This document shows positions 35,756 through 46,444 of a stretch of DNA of 64,000 nt, piece by piece. The stretch spans positions 1 to 64,000 of the forward strand of contig CACZAK010000018.1 of NCBI GenBank assembly GCA_902779075.1, read 5' to 3'. Both the position numbers and the translations under genes were made by a program. The first letter of the stretch is position 1, and each line of letters opens with the position of its first letter. The notes beneath the pieces were generated by a model. It was not told the DNA's origin. It did not search any database and worked only from the letters and a program-made list of their open reading frames with translations. The stretch is from an uncultured bacterium. GTDB taxonomy: Bacteria > Verrucomicrobiota > Kiritimatiellia > RFP12 > UBA1067.

Positions 35756-36765
35756 TTGTACCCGAGGCCGAGCGTGTAGCGGAAGTCGCTCTTCTTCGTG
35801 TGCGGACCGGGAGCCGAGTTGTAGTCCCACTCGATTTTACCGAGGAGCGTCCACGCGGCATCAAGCGCGTATTCGCAGCCGACGTCGGCGTCGATCAAGT
35901 AGCAATCAGCCCAGTCGCTCACGTCGGGCAGGTACTCCAGGTTGTGAGTGAAGGAGAGCTTGTCGACCCAGCGGGGCGTCCAGGAGGCGTGGTGCGCGTA
36001 ACGGAACGCACAGCGGTCGTCATCCTTGGTATGCTCGTACTTCTCCTTGATGTAGGTGAGGCCAACTTCCTGGTTGAAGGACCACTTGCCGGTGGACTCG
36101 AAGGACTGCCCGTCAAGCCACTGGTAGCCGACACCCGTACCTGCGCGGTAACGGTACTGCAGGTTGTTGATGCCGTCGCGCTCGTACCTACCGTTGACGT
36201 AGGAGTAGACCTTCGTCACCCAGAAGTGGTCAAACTGCGAGCCGAGGTCGATGCGGTCCTCGGTCTTCTCCTTGTTGTAGCGGCTCGTACCGTTCTGAGC
36301 GAAGTAGTATCCGAAGTTAGCAGTCAGGCGGTCCTTCTCCCAGCGGCGGTTGAGGTCGGCAAGCACCGTGGCCTTCTCGCTCACAGTGTTACCGCGCGCG
36401 GCCGTGCCGCTGAAGCCAATGCTGCCGTGCCAGGCCTCCTCCTCGGGGTTGACGGCCTTGACGTCGTCGATGTCAAGCTCCTCCTTGTTGAGCGTGTACT
36501 TGCCGTCCTTCATGGCCACCACGCCTTCGCGGCGCGAACGGTCGTTATACTGGACGGTCGCAGATTTCTTCGTATCGATGGAGGAGAGCTTGTCCAGCTT
36601 TACCTTCACCTCTCCAACGTCATCGGACTTGAAGGTGACCTCGCCGTCAGTAATGCGCACCACTTCGCCTTCAAGACGGGAACCGCTCTTGAACACGAGC
36701 GTATCCGCCGAGCCGGCCAACGCGCACGCAGCGGCCAGCGTCGCAAACATTAATTTGTTCGACAT
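35749..36765 (-). CDS. DUF481 family outer-membrane protein
   Basis: 338 aa. Signal peptide MSNKLMFATLAAACALAGSA. Residues about 22-100 form a small beta domain (TLVFKSGSRLEGEVVRITDGEVTF) common in PVC-group members; from about 115 the chain has alternating amphipathic strands (GSIGFSGTAARGNTVSEKATVLADLNRRW, RYRAGTGVGYQW) ending GLGYKW with a terminal aromatic residue, as in outer-membrane barrels of the YdiY/DUF481 type. The start at ATG 36765 is chosen over an upstream ATG at 36855 because AGGA precedes it by 4 nt, the signal peptide starts here and a promoter lies between. Confidence 0.85.
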   Translation of the reverse strand: MSNKLMFATLAAACALAGSADTLVFKSGSRLEGEVVRITDGEVTFKSDDVGEVKVKLDKLSSIDTKKSATVQYNDRSRREGVVAMKDGKYTLNKEELDIDDVKAVNPEEEAWHGSIGFSGTAARGNTVSEKATVLADLNRRWEKDRLTANFGYYFAQNGTSRYNKEKTEDRIDLGSQFDHFWVTKVYSYVNGRYERDGINNLQYRYRAGTGVGYQWLDGQSFESTGKWSFNQEVGLTYIKEKYEHTKDDDRCAFRYAHHASWTPRWVDKLSFTHNLEYLPDVSDWADCYLIDADVGCEYALDAAWTLLGKIEWDYNSAPGPHTKKSDFRYTLGLGYKW

Positions 36766-36801
36766 GTTTTCCTTTACCTTTTTGGGGTGATGAATTGTGT
36801 A

Positions 36802-36830
36802 ATTATACCATATTGCCCCGCATCTGTGAA
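36802..36830 (-). promoter_or_regulatory. Promoter of the DUF481 gene
   Basis: Minus strand TTCACA (36830-36825), 17 bp, TATAAT (36807-36802) preceded by TGG, giving an extended -10. About 36 nt to the ATG. Confidence 0.7.
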
Positions 36831-36841
36831 CCATAAACACG

Positions 36842-37711
36842 TCACGAATAAACATTTAGGTAGAAAAGCGGGAAATAGAGCAACGCGGGAATGAAGAGAA
36901 TCGAATCAAACATGTCGAGGAAACCGCCCATGCCCGCCGGCATGAACGTGGCGGAGTCCTTCACACCGCACGCGCGCTTGAAGCGGGACTCGATCAGGTC
37001 CCCCACTGTGGCAAGCAGGGCGATCAACGCCCCGACAGCAGCCGCAAGCGGATACGTCAGCAAGTTCCATGCGTTTACGACCGCACCCCACCCATGGTGG
37101 CGCGCTATGGCGAGAAACACGCATGCCGTCGCCGCCGAGAAGAGCATCGAACCCGCCAAGCCCTCCCATGATTTCTTGGGCGAAATCGACGGACACATCT
37201 TGTGCTTCCCGAACGCCATGCCGAACGCGAACCCGCCCGTGTCCGAGAACTTCGCCGTCAGTGTGTATAGTCCGATGCGCGGCGCGTCCGGCGCGGCACC
37301 AAGGTCGATGACCTTCAGGAAATACGAAAACAGAAACGGCACGTAGAAGAACCCGAGCATGGTCGATGCGATTGATCCAGCAGGATTTGCGTAGCGCTGG
37401 CGGAACAGCACCCATGTACACAACGCGAAAAACGCTATGACGAACGCAAACGGCGTGAAAAAGCACACCGGCCCCGAAAGCTCGTTCGCGTCCATGTATC
37501 CCGTACAAAGGATCCACGCCGCACCTGCCAGAATACCAAGCCACGTAACCGGCTCATATCTCTTCGCAAGCTGGTAGAACTCCAGCTGCGCGAGACACGA
37601 AAGTAACAGCACAATCCCGCCAACGGCCCGCAGCGGACACCACAGGAATAGCGCGATGACTCCTACTCCGACGGACATCCCTGTTAACGTGCGATGCATA
37701 ACATGATTCAT
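36842..37711 (-). CDS. cdsA: Phosphatidate cytidylyltransferase
   Basis: 289 aa, eight or so membrane helices. It makes CDP-diacylglycerol from phosphatidate and CTP in the inner membrane. The C-terminal signature is present: SPKKSWEGLAGS near 175 and GDLIESRFKRACGVKDSATFMPAGMGGFLDMFDS near 235-270; the PGHGG of most enzymes is PAGMGG here, with one extra residue and no His. The start is ATG 37711, which overlaps the stop of the methyltransferase gene as ATGA; GGAG lies 8 nt upstream. The frame is open further but would run into that gene. Confidence 0.92.
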   Translation of the reverse strand: MNHVMHRTLTGMSVGVGVIALFLWCPLRAVGGIVLLLSCLAQLEFYQLAKRYEPVTWLGILAGAAWILCTGYMDANELSGPVCFFTPFAFVIAFFALCTWVLFRQRYANPAGSIASTMLGFFYVPFLFSYFLKVIDLGAAPDAPRIGLYTLTAKFSDTGGFAFGMAFGKHKMCPSISPKKSWEGLAGSMLFSAATACVFLAIARHHGWGAVVNAWNLLTYPLAAAVGALIALLATVGDLIESRFKRACGVKDSATFMPAGMGGFLDMFDSILFIPALLYFPLFYLNVYS

Positions 37712-39246
37712 AATGGCAACTCCATTTGACGCGATGACGTTGTCTTTTTTTCGTATCCCATCCACTTGGCGAGGGCGCGACACGGAACATTTCCAAGTTC
37801 CTTTGGCTCTATCTTCTGTAATCCCCCGCCGTAAGAACGTCCTGCCTGCGTGATTTCATCCGCAGATATCTCCAGAAGCATGTTCCACAACTCCTCTCGC
37901 CGCTCACCGTCATCGCCAAGGTACTCAGCCAAAAAACCCTTGGGGTAAAGCATCAGAAACGAGTTTGTGGCGATGGCACGCGAGTCATTGAGAATGAACC
38001 TCACGGGGGGGCTGCCCGCGCCACTGCCCCTTCCCATGTACGAGCACAGAATCGGCGCCGGTTCACGTTGCTCCTGCGCATACCAAACATTCCGTGACGC
38101 GCAGAGATTACGATGGGAAGTCTCGGCAATGCCAGACTCAAGATAGGCGCGTACCGGCATCGGCAACTCTTCCATCTCATATCCGGTGCAATCCAGAAGA
38201 AAACGCCTGTCGGCGTTGGCGGGAATGCCGAGGTCGTCCGCCGTAACATGCTCAACCTTCAGATGCCGCGGACTGGGAAGGATCGGTTTCAAGAAATCGC
38301 CAGGAATGCATTTCGCACGCGCGGACTCCTCATCTAGAACAAAAAAATTGTTGTCTCCAGTAGCTATGCCCCGACGGATTTCAAAACAGTCTCCCAAACG
38401 CAACCCACTCTCAGAAGAACATCTGGGGCACGGTGGCCATTTCGCATTTCGCCGCAGTTCGTCCAACCTGAAGGTTCGCCTCGTCGTCGGTCTTTCAATA
38501 TCCCGACCGCCCGTGAAAAGCACGTCCTCTCCATCAGGAGGAAGATTCGCGAACCAGACAACACATGAGGAAACAAGCGCATCATCGAAACGGACGTCTT
38601 CCGTGTCAAACCGATGGACACGCAGCAACTTGACACATCGGGTGAAGAAGGTGCGTAAGACCTCACCATAATTTACTGACATCCACTCAGATGGTATCAG
38701 CCAGACGCCAACGGCCCCTTCCCTCATCCACGCCCGCGAAAGAAGCAGAAAATGACAGTACAGCCCGGCGAGTCCTGAAATGCGAAGTCCAACGCGACGC
38801 AGCACCAATGACTGAAGATGCCGCTTGCGCTCAGGACCAAGCGCATGGTGCCGTACATACGGAGGATTGGCAAAAACCACATCTGCCACGCGCTCTGGTT
38901 TCGCCGCTGTGAAGTCGCCCTTTTGAATGTCGCATTTGGAGTTTCCCCACAACTTCACGGCAGCCGCATAAAAGTCATCATCTAGTTCACACGCCCGTAC
39001 TTTCACGAGTCTCTTCCCCAGCACAGATAACATCGCCGAAACGAAAGCCCCCGTTCCCATAGACGGCTCCAATGCCGTCAATCTTCCCTTTCCCTTCAGA
39101 TAGGGAACCGTTTCCCGTACAATCGCGGATGCCAAAGCCCCAGGGGTTGCGAACTGCCCCATCCTCCGTCGCTCATCAAGTGTCTTGTTCGCATCAATGG
39201 CCGTTTGCAAATCAAGGCGAACATTCTCTTTTTCCTTCAGCGTCAT
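37708..39246 (-). CDS. N6-adenine DNA methyltransferase (Eco57I-like), restriction-modification type
   Basis: 512 aa. MGQFATPGALASAIV is the entry to the SAM fold; motif I is LEPSMGTGAFVSAML near 68, acidic residue of motif II in RACELDDD, motif IV NPPYVRHHALG near 135. The C-terminal half (about 250-500) has a Cys pair CPRC and RLGDCFEIRRGIATGDNNFFVL, the usual start of a target-recognition domain. It methylates adenine in a specific DNA site. The stop and the cdsA start overlap as ATGA, and its own ATG overlaps the stop of a short remnant of a restriction gene; it may now be an orphan methyltransferase. Confidence 0.87.
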   Translation of the reverse strand: MTLKEKENVRLDLQTAIDANKTLDERRRMGQFATPGALASAIVRETVPYLKGKGRLTALEPSMGTGAFVSAMLSVLGKRLVKVRACELDDDFYAAAVKLWGNSKCDIQKGDFTAAKPERVADVVFANPPYVRHHALGPERKRHLQSLVLRRVGLRISGLAGLYCHFLLLSRAWMREGAVGVWLIPSEWMSVNYGEVLRTFFTRCVKLLRVHRFDTEDVRFDDALVSSCVVWFANLPPDGEDVLFTGGRDIERPTTRRTFRLDELRRNAKWPPCPRCSSESGLRLGDCFEIRRGIATGDNNFFVLDEESARAKCIPGDFLKPILPSPRHLKVEHVTADDLGIPANADRRFLLDCTGYEMEELPMPVRAYLESGIAETSHRNLCASRNVWYAQEQREPAPILCSYMGRGSGAGSPPVRFILNDSRAIATNSFLMLYPKGFLAEYLGDDGERREELWNMLLEISADEITQAGRSYGGGLQKIEPKELGNVPCRALAKWMGYEKKTTSSRQMELPL

Positions 39247-39371
39247 AATCCCATGTGCGCCTCTCTAAAAGTGGTTGGAGCAAAGGCGAGAAACCATTCA
39301 TTGTAAAAGTCGACGGACTCTTCAATATCACGTTTCCACGCGTCAACCTTATCTCGATTGATGGCTTTCAC
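39243..39371 (-). pseudogene. 42-aa remnant resembling the N-terminus of a XamI-type restriction endonuclease
   Basis: A short frame from GTG 39371 (GGAGAA 7 nt upstream) to TGA 39243 that overlaps the methyltransferase ATG as ATGA. It encodes MKAINRDKVDAWKRDIEES followed by VDFYNEWFLAFAPTTFRE, the SVxxYNxWFxxFAPxxFR start I recognise from XamI-family nucleases, which are several hundred residues long. Only the first ~40 residues remain, so no active nuclease can be made. It sits 27 bp downstream of purA. Alternatively it is now a leader peptide for the methyltransferase. Family assignment is from memory of the motif. Confidence 0.6.
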
Positions 39372-39398
39372 GTTGGCTTCTCCCAATCACACATCCAC

Positions 39399-40772
<1,374 letters not shown>

Positions 40773-40805
40773 TCACCAACTAGATTTTCTGGCACCGCGT
40801 GAAAA

Positions 40806-42488
40806 TCACTTCTTGCCCGTTGGGTCAAGTTCCAGATACTTGGCCTTTGCCGCCTCAGCGGCTGCCGAATCCCCTACCGCCTGCGCGAGCTCCATCTCCT
40901 TACGCCAGGCGACCAGCAGCTTCGGATTGAGTGTCCTGGCCTTTGCGTAAGCAACCCGCGCGTCGGCCAGGCGCTTAAGCGTTTCAAGTAATTCGCCCTT
41001 TTTCAACCAGAACCGCTCTGGTTTCTTGGTCGCGACCTCTATGGCCTTCTCGATGGCTGCCAACGCATCCTCCCTCCGTCCAAGTCCGAAAAGAACTTCA
41101 GCCTTTCGGGCGTATGCGTCGTCGCTGGTCGGCTTAAGGGCAATTGTCCGGTCGTAATAATCCAACGCCAACTTTACCTGACCCGTCTTCACGTACACGT
41201 CGCCGAGATACATAAGCGTACGGGGCGCATCGGGTTTGAGATCGTAGGCGAAGCGGAGGTCGATGAGGGCGACGTCGATCCGCCCGAGTTTCTCGTTTAC
41301 CCGGGCGCGCCGGACGTACAGATCGGCGTTCATCGGGTCGAGCTGGATAGCGGAATTGTAGTCGCGCACGGCATCCTCGTACTTCTCCATCTCTGCATTG
41401 ATGACACCGCGCCACTTATAGGCTTCCAGGAAACTGCTGTCGAGCGCAACAGCCTTGTCCATCCAGATTTTCGCGACGGGATAGTTGTCCTCATCGCCGT
41501 AAGTCCAGCCGATTAGGTAACAGGCCTCCTTGTAGTCCGGGTTGATGTTCAACGCCTTCAGCATGAACTCACGTAATTTGGCGTAGTCCTTCTCCTTACC
41601 GTCCAGCCAGGTCGCCCCCAAGTTGTAGAGCGCCATATCGAACCGTGGATCGAGTTCGAGGGCTTTTTCATAGCATGCACGCGCGGCGGCCTTGTCCTTT
41701 CGGTAGTCGTTTGCGAGGATGCCCCTCCAGAGCCATGCCCACTTCGACTTGGGATTTAGTTCCAACGCGCGGTCAAGCGATTTCCCGGCACCCGCCACGT
41801 CCTCTTCATCCAATTGGACCATGGCCAGACGGACGTGGGCGAAGTCGCTAGACGGGTCAAGCTCGACTGCCTTGAGGATCGCCTCCTTGGCTCGTACAGG
41901 TTCTTTCAACGCAGATAGAATCTGCCCCTGGAGAATATAAGGTTCCGGGCGATTCGGTTCCAACCCCTGCAAGTACACGGCCTCCGCGAGCGCCTGATGC
42001 GCCTGGTCCAGCTCCTGCTTGTTGAAGGGCCTTCCAAGGTTGAGGAGTTTACGCGTGGCGGCCATTCCCTTGATGTACGACCGGAAAAAAATGTAGTCCG
42101 GGTTCTCGTTCTCAATCTCTATTGCCTTGTCCACAAACGGCAGTGCCACTTCAGGATTGTTCTCGGAATAGTAGAGCCGACGGGCGACCTCGGCGTACCT
42201 GTCCGCCATCTTGTGTAGATGGCGTTTATTCAGGTACCAGCCGCCCGCCTTGAAGAAAATGACGGCAACGACACCAAGCTTGGCGAACACCTTGACCAGC
42301 TTAATGAGCTTCGCCCACTTCTCGGACACTTTCTCGGCGAGGCCAATAAACGGCTCGAAGTGGTCACGCAACTCGCGCATGTACCGCACCATCAACGCGA
42401 TGGCCTCGGTGTTGGCGCCGATTCTCCTGTCCTGTTCCAAGTCGTGGTCTGACACCATGGCGCGCACGCCTCCCGTATGCCGTGTCAC
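40806..42488 (-). CDS. TPR-repeat protein with one N-terminal membrane helix
   Basis: 560 aa. A hydrophobic segment near residues 65-85 (LVKVFAKLGVVAVIFFKAG) anchors it, and about a dozen tetratricopeptide units follow (for example AREAILKAVELDPSSDFAHVRLAMVQL-type helices, DKAVALDSSFLEAYKWRGVINAEM). It is likely a scaffold for envelope protein complexes; no enzyme domain is seen. The GTG at 42488 overlaps the stop of the M48 gene (GTGA), which indicates coupling; an ATG at 42458 with GGAGG 10 nt upstream is the alternative start. Confidence 0.85.
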   Translation of the reverse strand: MTRHTGGVRAMVSDHDLEQDRRIGANTEAIALMVRYMRELRDHFEPFIGLAEKVSEKWAKLIKLVKVFAKLGVVAVIFFKAGGWYLNKRHLHKMADRYAEVARRLYYSENNPEVALPFVDKAIEIENENPDYIFFRSYIKGMAATRKLLNLGRPFNKQELDQAHQALAEAVYLQGLEPNRPEPYILQGQILSALKEPVRAKEAILKAVELDPSSDFAHVRLAMVQLDEEDVAGAGKSLDRALELNPKSKWAWLWRGILANDYRKDKAAARACYEKALELDPRFDMALYNLGATWLDGKEKDYAKLREFMLKALNINPDYKEACYLIGWTYGDEDNYPVAKIWMDKAVALDSSFLEAYKWRGVINAEMEKYEDAVRDYNSAIQLDPMNADLYVRRARVNEKLGRIDVALIDLRFAYDLKPDAPRTLMYLGDVYVKTGQVKLALDYYDRTIALKPTSDDAYARKAEVLFGLGRREDALAAIEKAIEVATKKPERFWLKKGELLETLKRLADARVAYAKARTLNPKLLVAWRKEMELAQAVGDSAAAEAAKAKYLELDPTGKK

Positions 42489-43972
42489 ATACCTACTGCG
42501 GCCTTGTAGCGCGCCGCGCGCACGTCACGTCCGGAAACGGCCCCGTCAGGGCATCCAAGCTGCTGACGGTACTTCAGCACGTCCTTGCCGCGCTCCGCCG
42601 GATAGCTGGCACCGCCGTACGATCCCTTCGTCGCCTTGAAGCGCTCAAGGATCTCATAGAGGGCCTTCGTATCGTAGCCAAGCGCGTGCGACAGCTGGAT
42701 GGACCGCCAATCGGCCTGACTTTCCGTCTCGATGCCGTAGCCGTTGCGGACAGACGTGAACATCTTTTCGAACACCTCGTCGACCAACTGCCTGACCTGG
42801 GCCACAAACAGATCCTGCGCGCTCCCCTGTTCCTTTGCGGAGCCGAGTTCCTTCAGCAAAGAAAACAACCTGAGAATCTTTTCCGTACCGACCGCGCGCA
42901 TGCCATGGCGCAACTCGATGTGGCCCATTTCGTGTCCGAGAATCGCCGCCAGCTCGTCTTCGTCCTTCAGGAACTTCAGCATGCCCGTGGTCACGAACAC
43001 AAAACCGCCAGAAACCGCAAATGCGTTAACTTCTTCACTGTCAAGCATCACGAAGCAGTAGCCATGGTACGGCATCGGATCGTTAGACGCCGCGACAATC
43101 GCGTGTCCGAGCTTGTTGAGGTAGACCGTGCGCGGGTCATTCTGCGGCAGAACCGGGTAGAGCGGAAGCACGCGTGCGGCAACTGCACGGCCCAGCTGGA
43201 ACTCCTGAACGGGGCCAATCTCGCTGTAGACAAGGCCCGACGCCGTCTTGCCTGCGGCTGAGACCAGCTTGGCACCCTCTCCTTCCGACCGCCCGGCGGC
43301 GTCCGCCACCACCCCAAGGCCGACTGCGCCGAGCTTCTGCGTTCCCGCCAGCAACGACGTCCCGGCACTGGGCCCTTCGATCTGCAACACCTCGGGCTTC
43401 ACCGGATTCCCCTGCAACCCGCCGGCGCGGATGAATTCCGCCCTCTCCGCGTCCGACATCGGCTTGTAGGCGGCGAGCACGCGCGCCACCGCTGCTGGAT
43501 CAGCCTTGGCGGCCGCCTTGCCCGCACCTGCGGCGCCGCGCATCGATGTCAGCTCCACTTCGTCTTCGGATTCAGAGAACCCCCGTTTCGCAACCGTCAT
43601 TCCTTCGGCAGAAATTTCCTCGGCGGGATTTTGGTTCGCGATCAGCCAATCGCGCGCGAGTCCCGGCACGGCCAGATAACCGCCGCCCTTCAGCTGCACC
43701 CAACCGGGGATCAGCTCTTCGGGGAAAAGCTTTCGGTCGCCAGTGAACGGCGGCGACACGCGCACGTCCTTCGCCACGGCGACAGGATCCTTGTAGGCCA
43801 GCGTCTTCACCGCCGGCGAGAGTTCGCTCGGCGACTGCCGCACGATCGCCCGCTCAGTCGAGACGTACCACGTCTCGCCAGGCTTGGGGCCGTTGAACTT
43901 TGGACCCGACGAACAGCCGACGATGAAGCCCGCCGCACCAATCAGCACAACTCGCATACCAAAAGTTTTCAT
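42485..43972 (-). CDS. M48-family zinc metallopeptidase, lipoprotein
   Basis: 495 aa. Lipoprotein signal with lipobox GFIVGCSSG (Cys near 17). Residues about 25-130 look like an SH3-type domain (GETWYVSTERAIVRQSPSE). The peptidase region from about 265 has YHGYCFVMLDSEEVNAFAVSGGFVFVTTGML and the zinc motif AAILGHEMGHIELRHG (HExxH near 344), with a third ligand Glu probably in GIETESQADWRSIQL. It is likely a periplasmic quality-control protease like BepA/LoiP. Start at ATG 43972 (AGGAG 7 nt upstream); the open frame to 44401 overlaps the next gene and is not coding. Coupled to the TPR gene, which may be its partner. Confidence 0.9.
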   Translation of the reverse strand: MKTFGMRVVLIGAAGFIVGCSSGPKFNGPKPGETWYVSTERAIVRQSPSELSPAVKTLAYKDPVAVAKDVRVSPPFTGDRKLFPEELIPGWVQLKGGGYLAVPGLARDWLIANQNPAEEISAEGMTVAKRGFSESEDEVELTSMRGAAGAGKAAAKADPAAVARVLAAYKPMSDAERAEFIRAGGLQGNPVKPEVLQIEGPSAGTSLLAGTQKLGAVGLGVVADAAGRSEGEGAKLVSAAGKTASGLVYSEIGPVQEFQLGRAVAARVLPLYPVLPQNDPRTVYLNKLGHAIVAASNDPMPYHGYCFVMLDSEEVNAFAVSGGFVFVTTGMLKFLKDEDELAAILGHEMGHIELRHGMRAVGTEKILRLFSLLKELGSAKEQGSAQDLFVAQVRQLVDEVFEKMFTSVRNGYGIETESQADWRSIQLSHALGYDTKALYEILERFKATKGSYGGASYPAERGKDVLKYRQQLGCPDGAVSGRDVRAARYKAAVGM

Positions 43973-44046
43973 TTTTCTTCTCCTGTCTTGTTTGGGCCGC
44001 CAGTTCATGCGCCATACTGAAAAGCCCTGTCTGGATGTGGAAGGAT

Positions 44047-44055
44047 AGTATATCA
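44047..44055 (-). promoter_or_regulatory. Extended -10 (TGA-TATACT) of the M48 gene
   Basis: TGTGATATACTATC on the minus strand, 75 nt before the ATG; the same 14 bases form the ATPase promoter at 15717. The -35 region is weak, as expected with an extended -10. Confidence 0.6.
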
Positions 44056-44139
44056 CAATTTTACCGCCTTGCGCTACAGGAACGACGACGGGTGAAGCGA
44101 AACAAAGCTTACAGATGCCACCTCCGCCGCCCTCTGCCG

Positions 44140-46326
44140 TCACTTCTGTCCGTCGTCTTGCGGAGGCGTGAATGGCGGTTCGCCGGGGTTGCGCAACATG
44201 TTGAACTGCTCGTAGAGGTCCTCCCCGACGATGCGGGAGAACCTCTGCGCCCACTGCTTGCGCTTCTCGTAGTCGTTCTTCGGACGCTCGCTCTTCGGAA
44301 GCGTCCGGTATTCCGCGAACATCTTCCTGAACGCCTCCCAGCCGTACCGCTCCTGCAGGCGCAGGAAAAACTCCAGCGCCAGAAAGGGATCGGACTTCCA
44401 CTGGTCGAAGGGATGCCCCGCCGCCAACCAGGCCTCGTACTTTCTCTTGATGGCCGGGCTCCCCATCCGCGTCTGGCGTGGCTTGAAGCCGCAGATCTTT
44501 TCCATGCAGTAAAGCGTGAAGAAGTTGACCGTCACCTCGACCGTCCCGTCAAACGTCCAGTCGTTGTTCTGGTGGTTGTGCCCCATTTCGTGGAAGAAGC
44601 CCCAGACGTTCTCCGCATTCCCCGACCGGACCGTCTGCGCGTCCAGCAGCAGATGCGCGCTCCCTGACGGGACCATGAGGGGATACCCGGCGTGCATGAA
44701 CCCAGCGCACAGCTGCTTGTCAATGCAGAACCGCTCCGGCGAGCTCCGCTTGGCCGGAATCACCGTCAGCCAGGCGTCAAGGTCCATGATTTCGGACCAG
44801 ACCCCCAGCAAAGGCAGGGGATCTTCCATTTTGCGGATGAGGGATGACGGAACGGTGAAGACGACCTTGTCGCTCTCGATCTCCGCCATCGGCGCCGGCA
44901 GGTTGCGGAGCGTCTCCCGCCACGACGCGGCGGTGTCGCGTCCCTTCACGAACCAGGGCGCGGGACAGGCCGGTCCGATCTTGACCTGTACCGTCCCCGT
45001 CTTCCCCTCGGGCACCACCACGTACACCATGCCGCCAAACGGCGAAGACAGGCGCGTCTCCGTCTTGTTGAGCGGCACCTCTACATCCACCACCGGCGCG
45101 CGGCTCCACTTCTCATGCGCCGTCACACGGCAGGTTGTGGTGCCGATCCGCAAACGCAGCCCCGCCTTCTCCATCCCCTGCGGAAGCGTGACCGTCAACG
45201 GCTCGCCCGCCACGGCGAACAGTCCCGTCCCGTGCCAGCGCGGCACCGAGAGATCCACCGCAACCGTACGCGTCTCGTGCTGCTTCGACTCCGGTACGCC
45301 TGGATAGATCTTCGCCGCCGGATGTGCGGGCCACACCTTCGCCGGCTCCCTCTGCCAGTCGTCCTGAAACGCGGTCAGCGCCAGCCGGTCGCGCAGCCGC
45401 TCCACGCCAATCGGATGCTCGGGCGACGGAACGGGCAGCGGACGGTCTCCGCCGAACATGTCCACGATCTGCGGCCTGTAACGTCGCTCATTATCCGGCA
45501 GAATTTGCCAAAACGCCGAGAGAAGGAACGACGCCTGGCGCGCCGAATGGACGTTGGACTTCAGCGTACTCGTCCCCTGGGCCAGCTGCAGCGCCTCCGC
45601 ACAGCTCATCGGGAGCGCGGATCGCCCCACGGCCTTGAAGAACTTCCCCTCGACGGGCGAAGCCGAGTAGTCACCCGTGTAGAGTCCGGCCGGACCGAGC
45701 AACGCATTGAACGCGCTTTCCGTCTTGAACGACTTTTGATTAATCTGATACCATCCCCATCCGACCACGGAGCAGAGAACGCCGCCACCGCGTTCGATGA
45801 ACGCACGTACCTTCGGCATGTCCTTCAAGCTATGTGACTCGGGACTGAGCAGGACTACGGCGGGCAGCACGATGTCTTTCAGCTGATCGAGACTGTTGAT
45901 GACCTCGATTTGCGAATCCTTGCATTGGGCAAGCGTGTTGCGATAACCCCTCATGCGCGCGTCATAGTAAAGCGTCTTCGGCCGCTCCACGCCTGCGAGC
46001 CACCTGAGCGCCGACTGCACGAACGCCGCATTCGACGGCTTCTTCATCCCCTCCTCCAAGACAAACAGCTGGTGGCTCAACGCGACAACCCGTCCATTTC
46101 CCATGCGGGTGGCAGCCGCCACCGGCACGCGCGCATTGCCGATGCGTCCCCAGACTAGCGGGAATGCCGGCTCGCCCGCCACCAGGATCACGCCGGGGAT
46201 GCCGCCTCCCACAATCTCGAGTCCCTTCGCCTTTTCAGCGATCTCCTGCTGGAATGATGCGGCATCCTGCGCCCAGACCAAGCACGTGCACATCATGCAA
46301 GCCGCGAACATATTTATTTTTCTCAT
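44140..46326 (-). CDS. M60-like (enhancin-type) secreted metallopeptidase, probable mucin/glycoprotein protease
   Basis: 728 aa with a signal peptide (MFAACMMCTCLVWA). The first ~320 residues resemble a glutamine-amidotransferase-like N-terminal domain found in this group (GGGIPGVILVAGEPAFPLVWGRIG; VLLSPESHSLKDMPKVRAFIERGGGVLCSVVGWG). The M60 domain follows: AGYPLMVPSGSAHLLLD near 555 and the zinc motif WGFFHEMGHNHQNNDWTFDG near 575-595 with a downstream Glu in TVEVTVNFF. M60-like enzymes of gut bacteria cleave O-glycosylated host proteins. AAGGA lies 7 nt before the ATG. It has its own promoter; the M48 gene downstream has another. Confidence 0.88.
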   Translation of the reverse strand: MRKINMFAACMMCTCLVWAQDAASFQQEIAEKAKGLEIVGGGIPGVILVAGEPAFPLVWGRIGNARVPVAAATRMGNGRVVALSHQLFVLEEGMKKPSNAAFVQSALRWLAGVERPKTLYYDARMRGYRNTLAQCKDSQIEVINSLDQLKDIVLPAVVLLSPESHSLKDMPKVRAFIERGGGVLCSVVGWGWYQINQKSFKTESAFNALLGPAGLYTGDYSASPVEGKFFKAVGRSALPMSCAEALQLAQGTSTLKSNVHSARQASFLLSAFWQILPDNERRYRPQIVDMFGGDRPLPVPSPEHPIGVERLRDRLALTAFQDDWQREPAKVWPAHPAAKIYPGVPESKQHETRTVAVDLSVPRWHGTGLFAVAGEPLTVTLPQGMEKAGLRLRIGTTTCRVTAHEKWSRAPVVDVEVPLNKTETRLSSPFGGMVYVVVPEGKTGTVQVKIGPACPAPWFVKGRDTAASWRETLRNLPAPMAEIESDKVVFTVPSSLIRKMEDPLPLLGVWSEIMDLDAWLTVIPAKRSSPERFCIDKQLCAGFMHAGYPLMVPSGSAHLLLDAQTVRSGNAENVWGFFHEMGHNHQNNDWTFDGTVEVTVNFFTLYCMEKICGFKPRQTRMGSPAIKRKYEAWLAAGHPFDQWKSDPFLALEFFLRLQERYGWEAFRKMFAEYRTLPKSERPKNDYEKRKQWAQRFSRIVGEDLYEQFNMLRNPGEPPFTPPQDDGQK

Positions 46327-46358
46327 TAAGAAATCCTTCTCTTTTCCTGTGGGCGATT

Positions 46359-46387
46359 ATTGTACCAAAATTATGCCCTGCCCGCAA
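46359..46387 (-). promoter_or_regulatory. Promoter of the M60 peptidase gene
   Basis: Minus strand TTGCGG (46387-46382), 17 bp, TACAAT (46364-46359) preceded by TGG. About 32 nt to the ATG. Confidence 0.65.
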
Positions 46388-46444
46388 AGCCAACATTTCC
46401 CAAAAGGAGCTGCGATTCTACGTCTTCGCTCGCCATACGGGAAA

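Noticed and set aside
43973..44401. N-terminal extension of the M48 peptidase frame
   Set aside because: Runs through the promoter and into the M60 gene; the lipoprotein signal starts at 43972.
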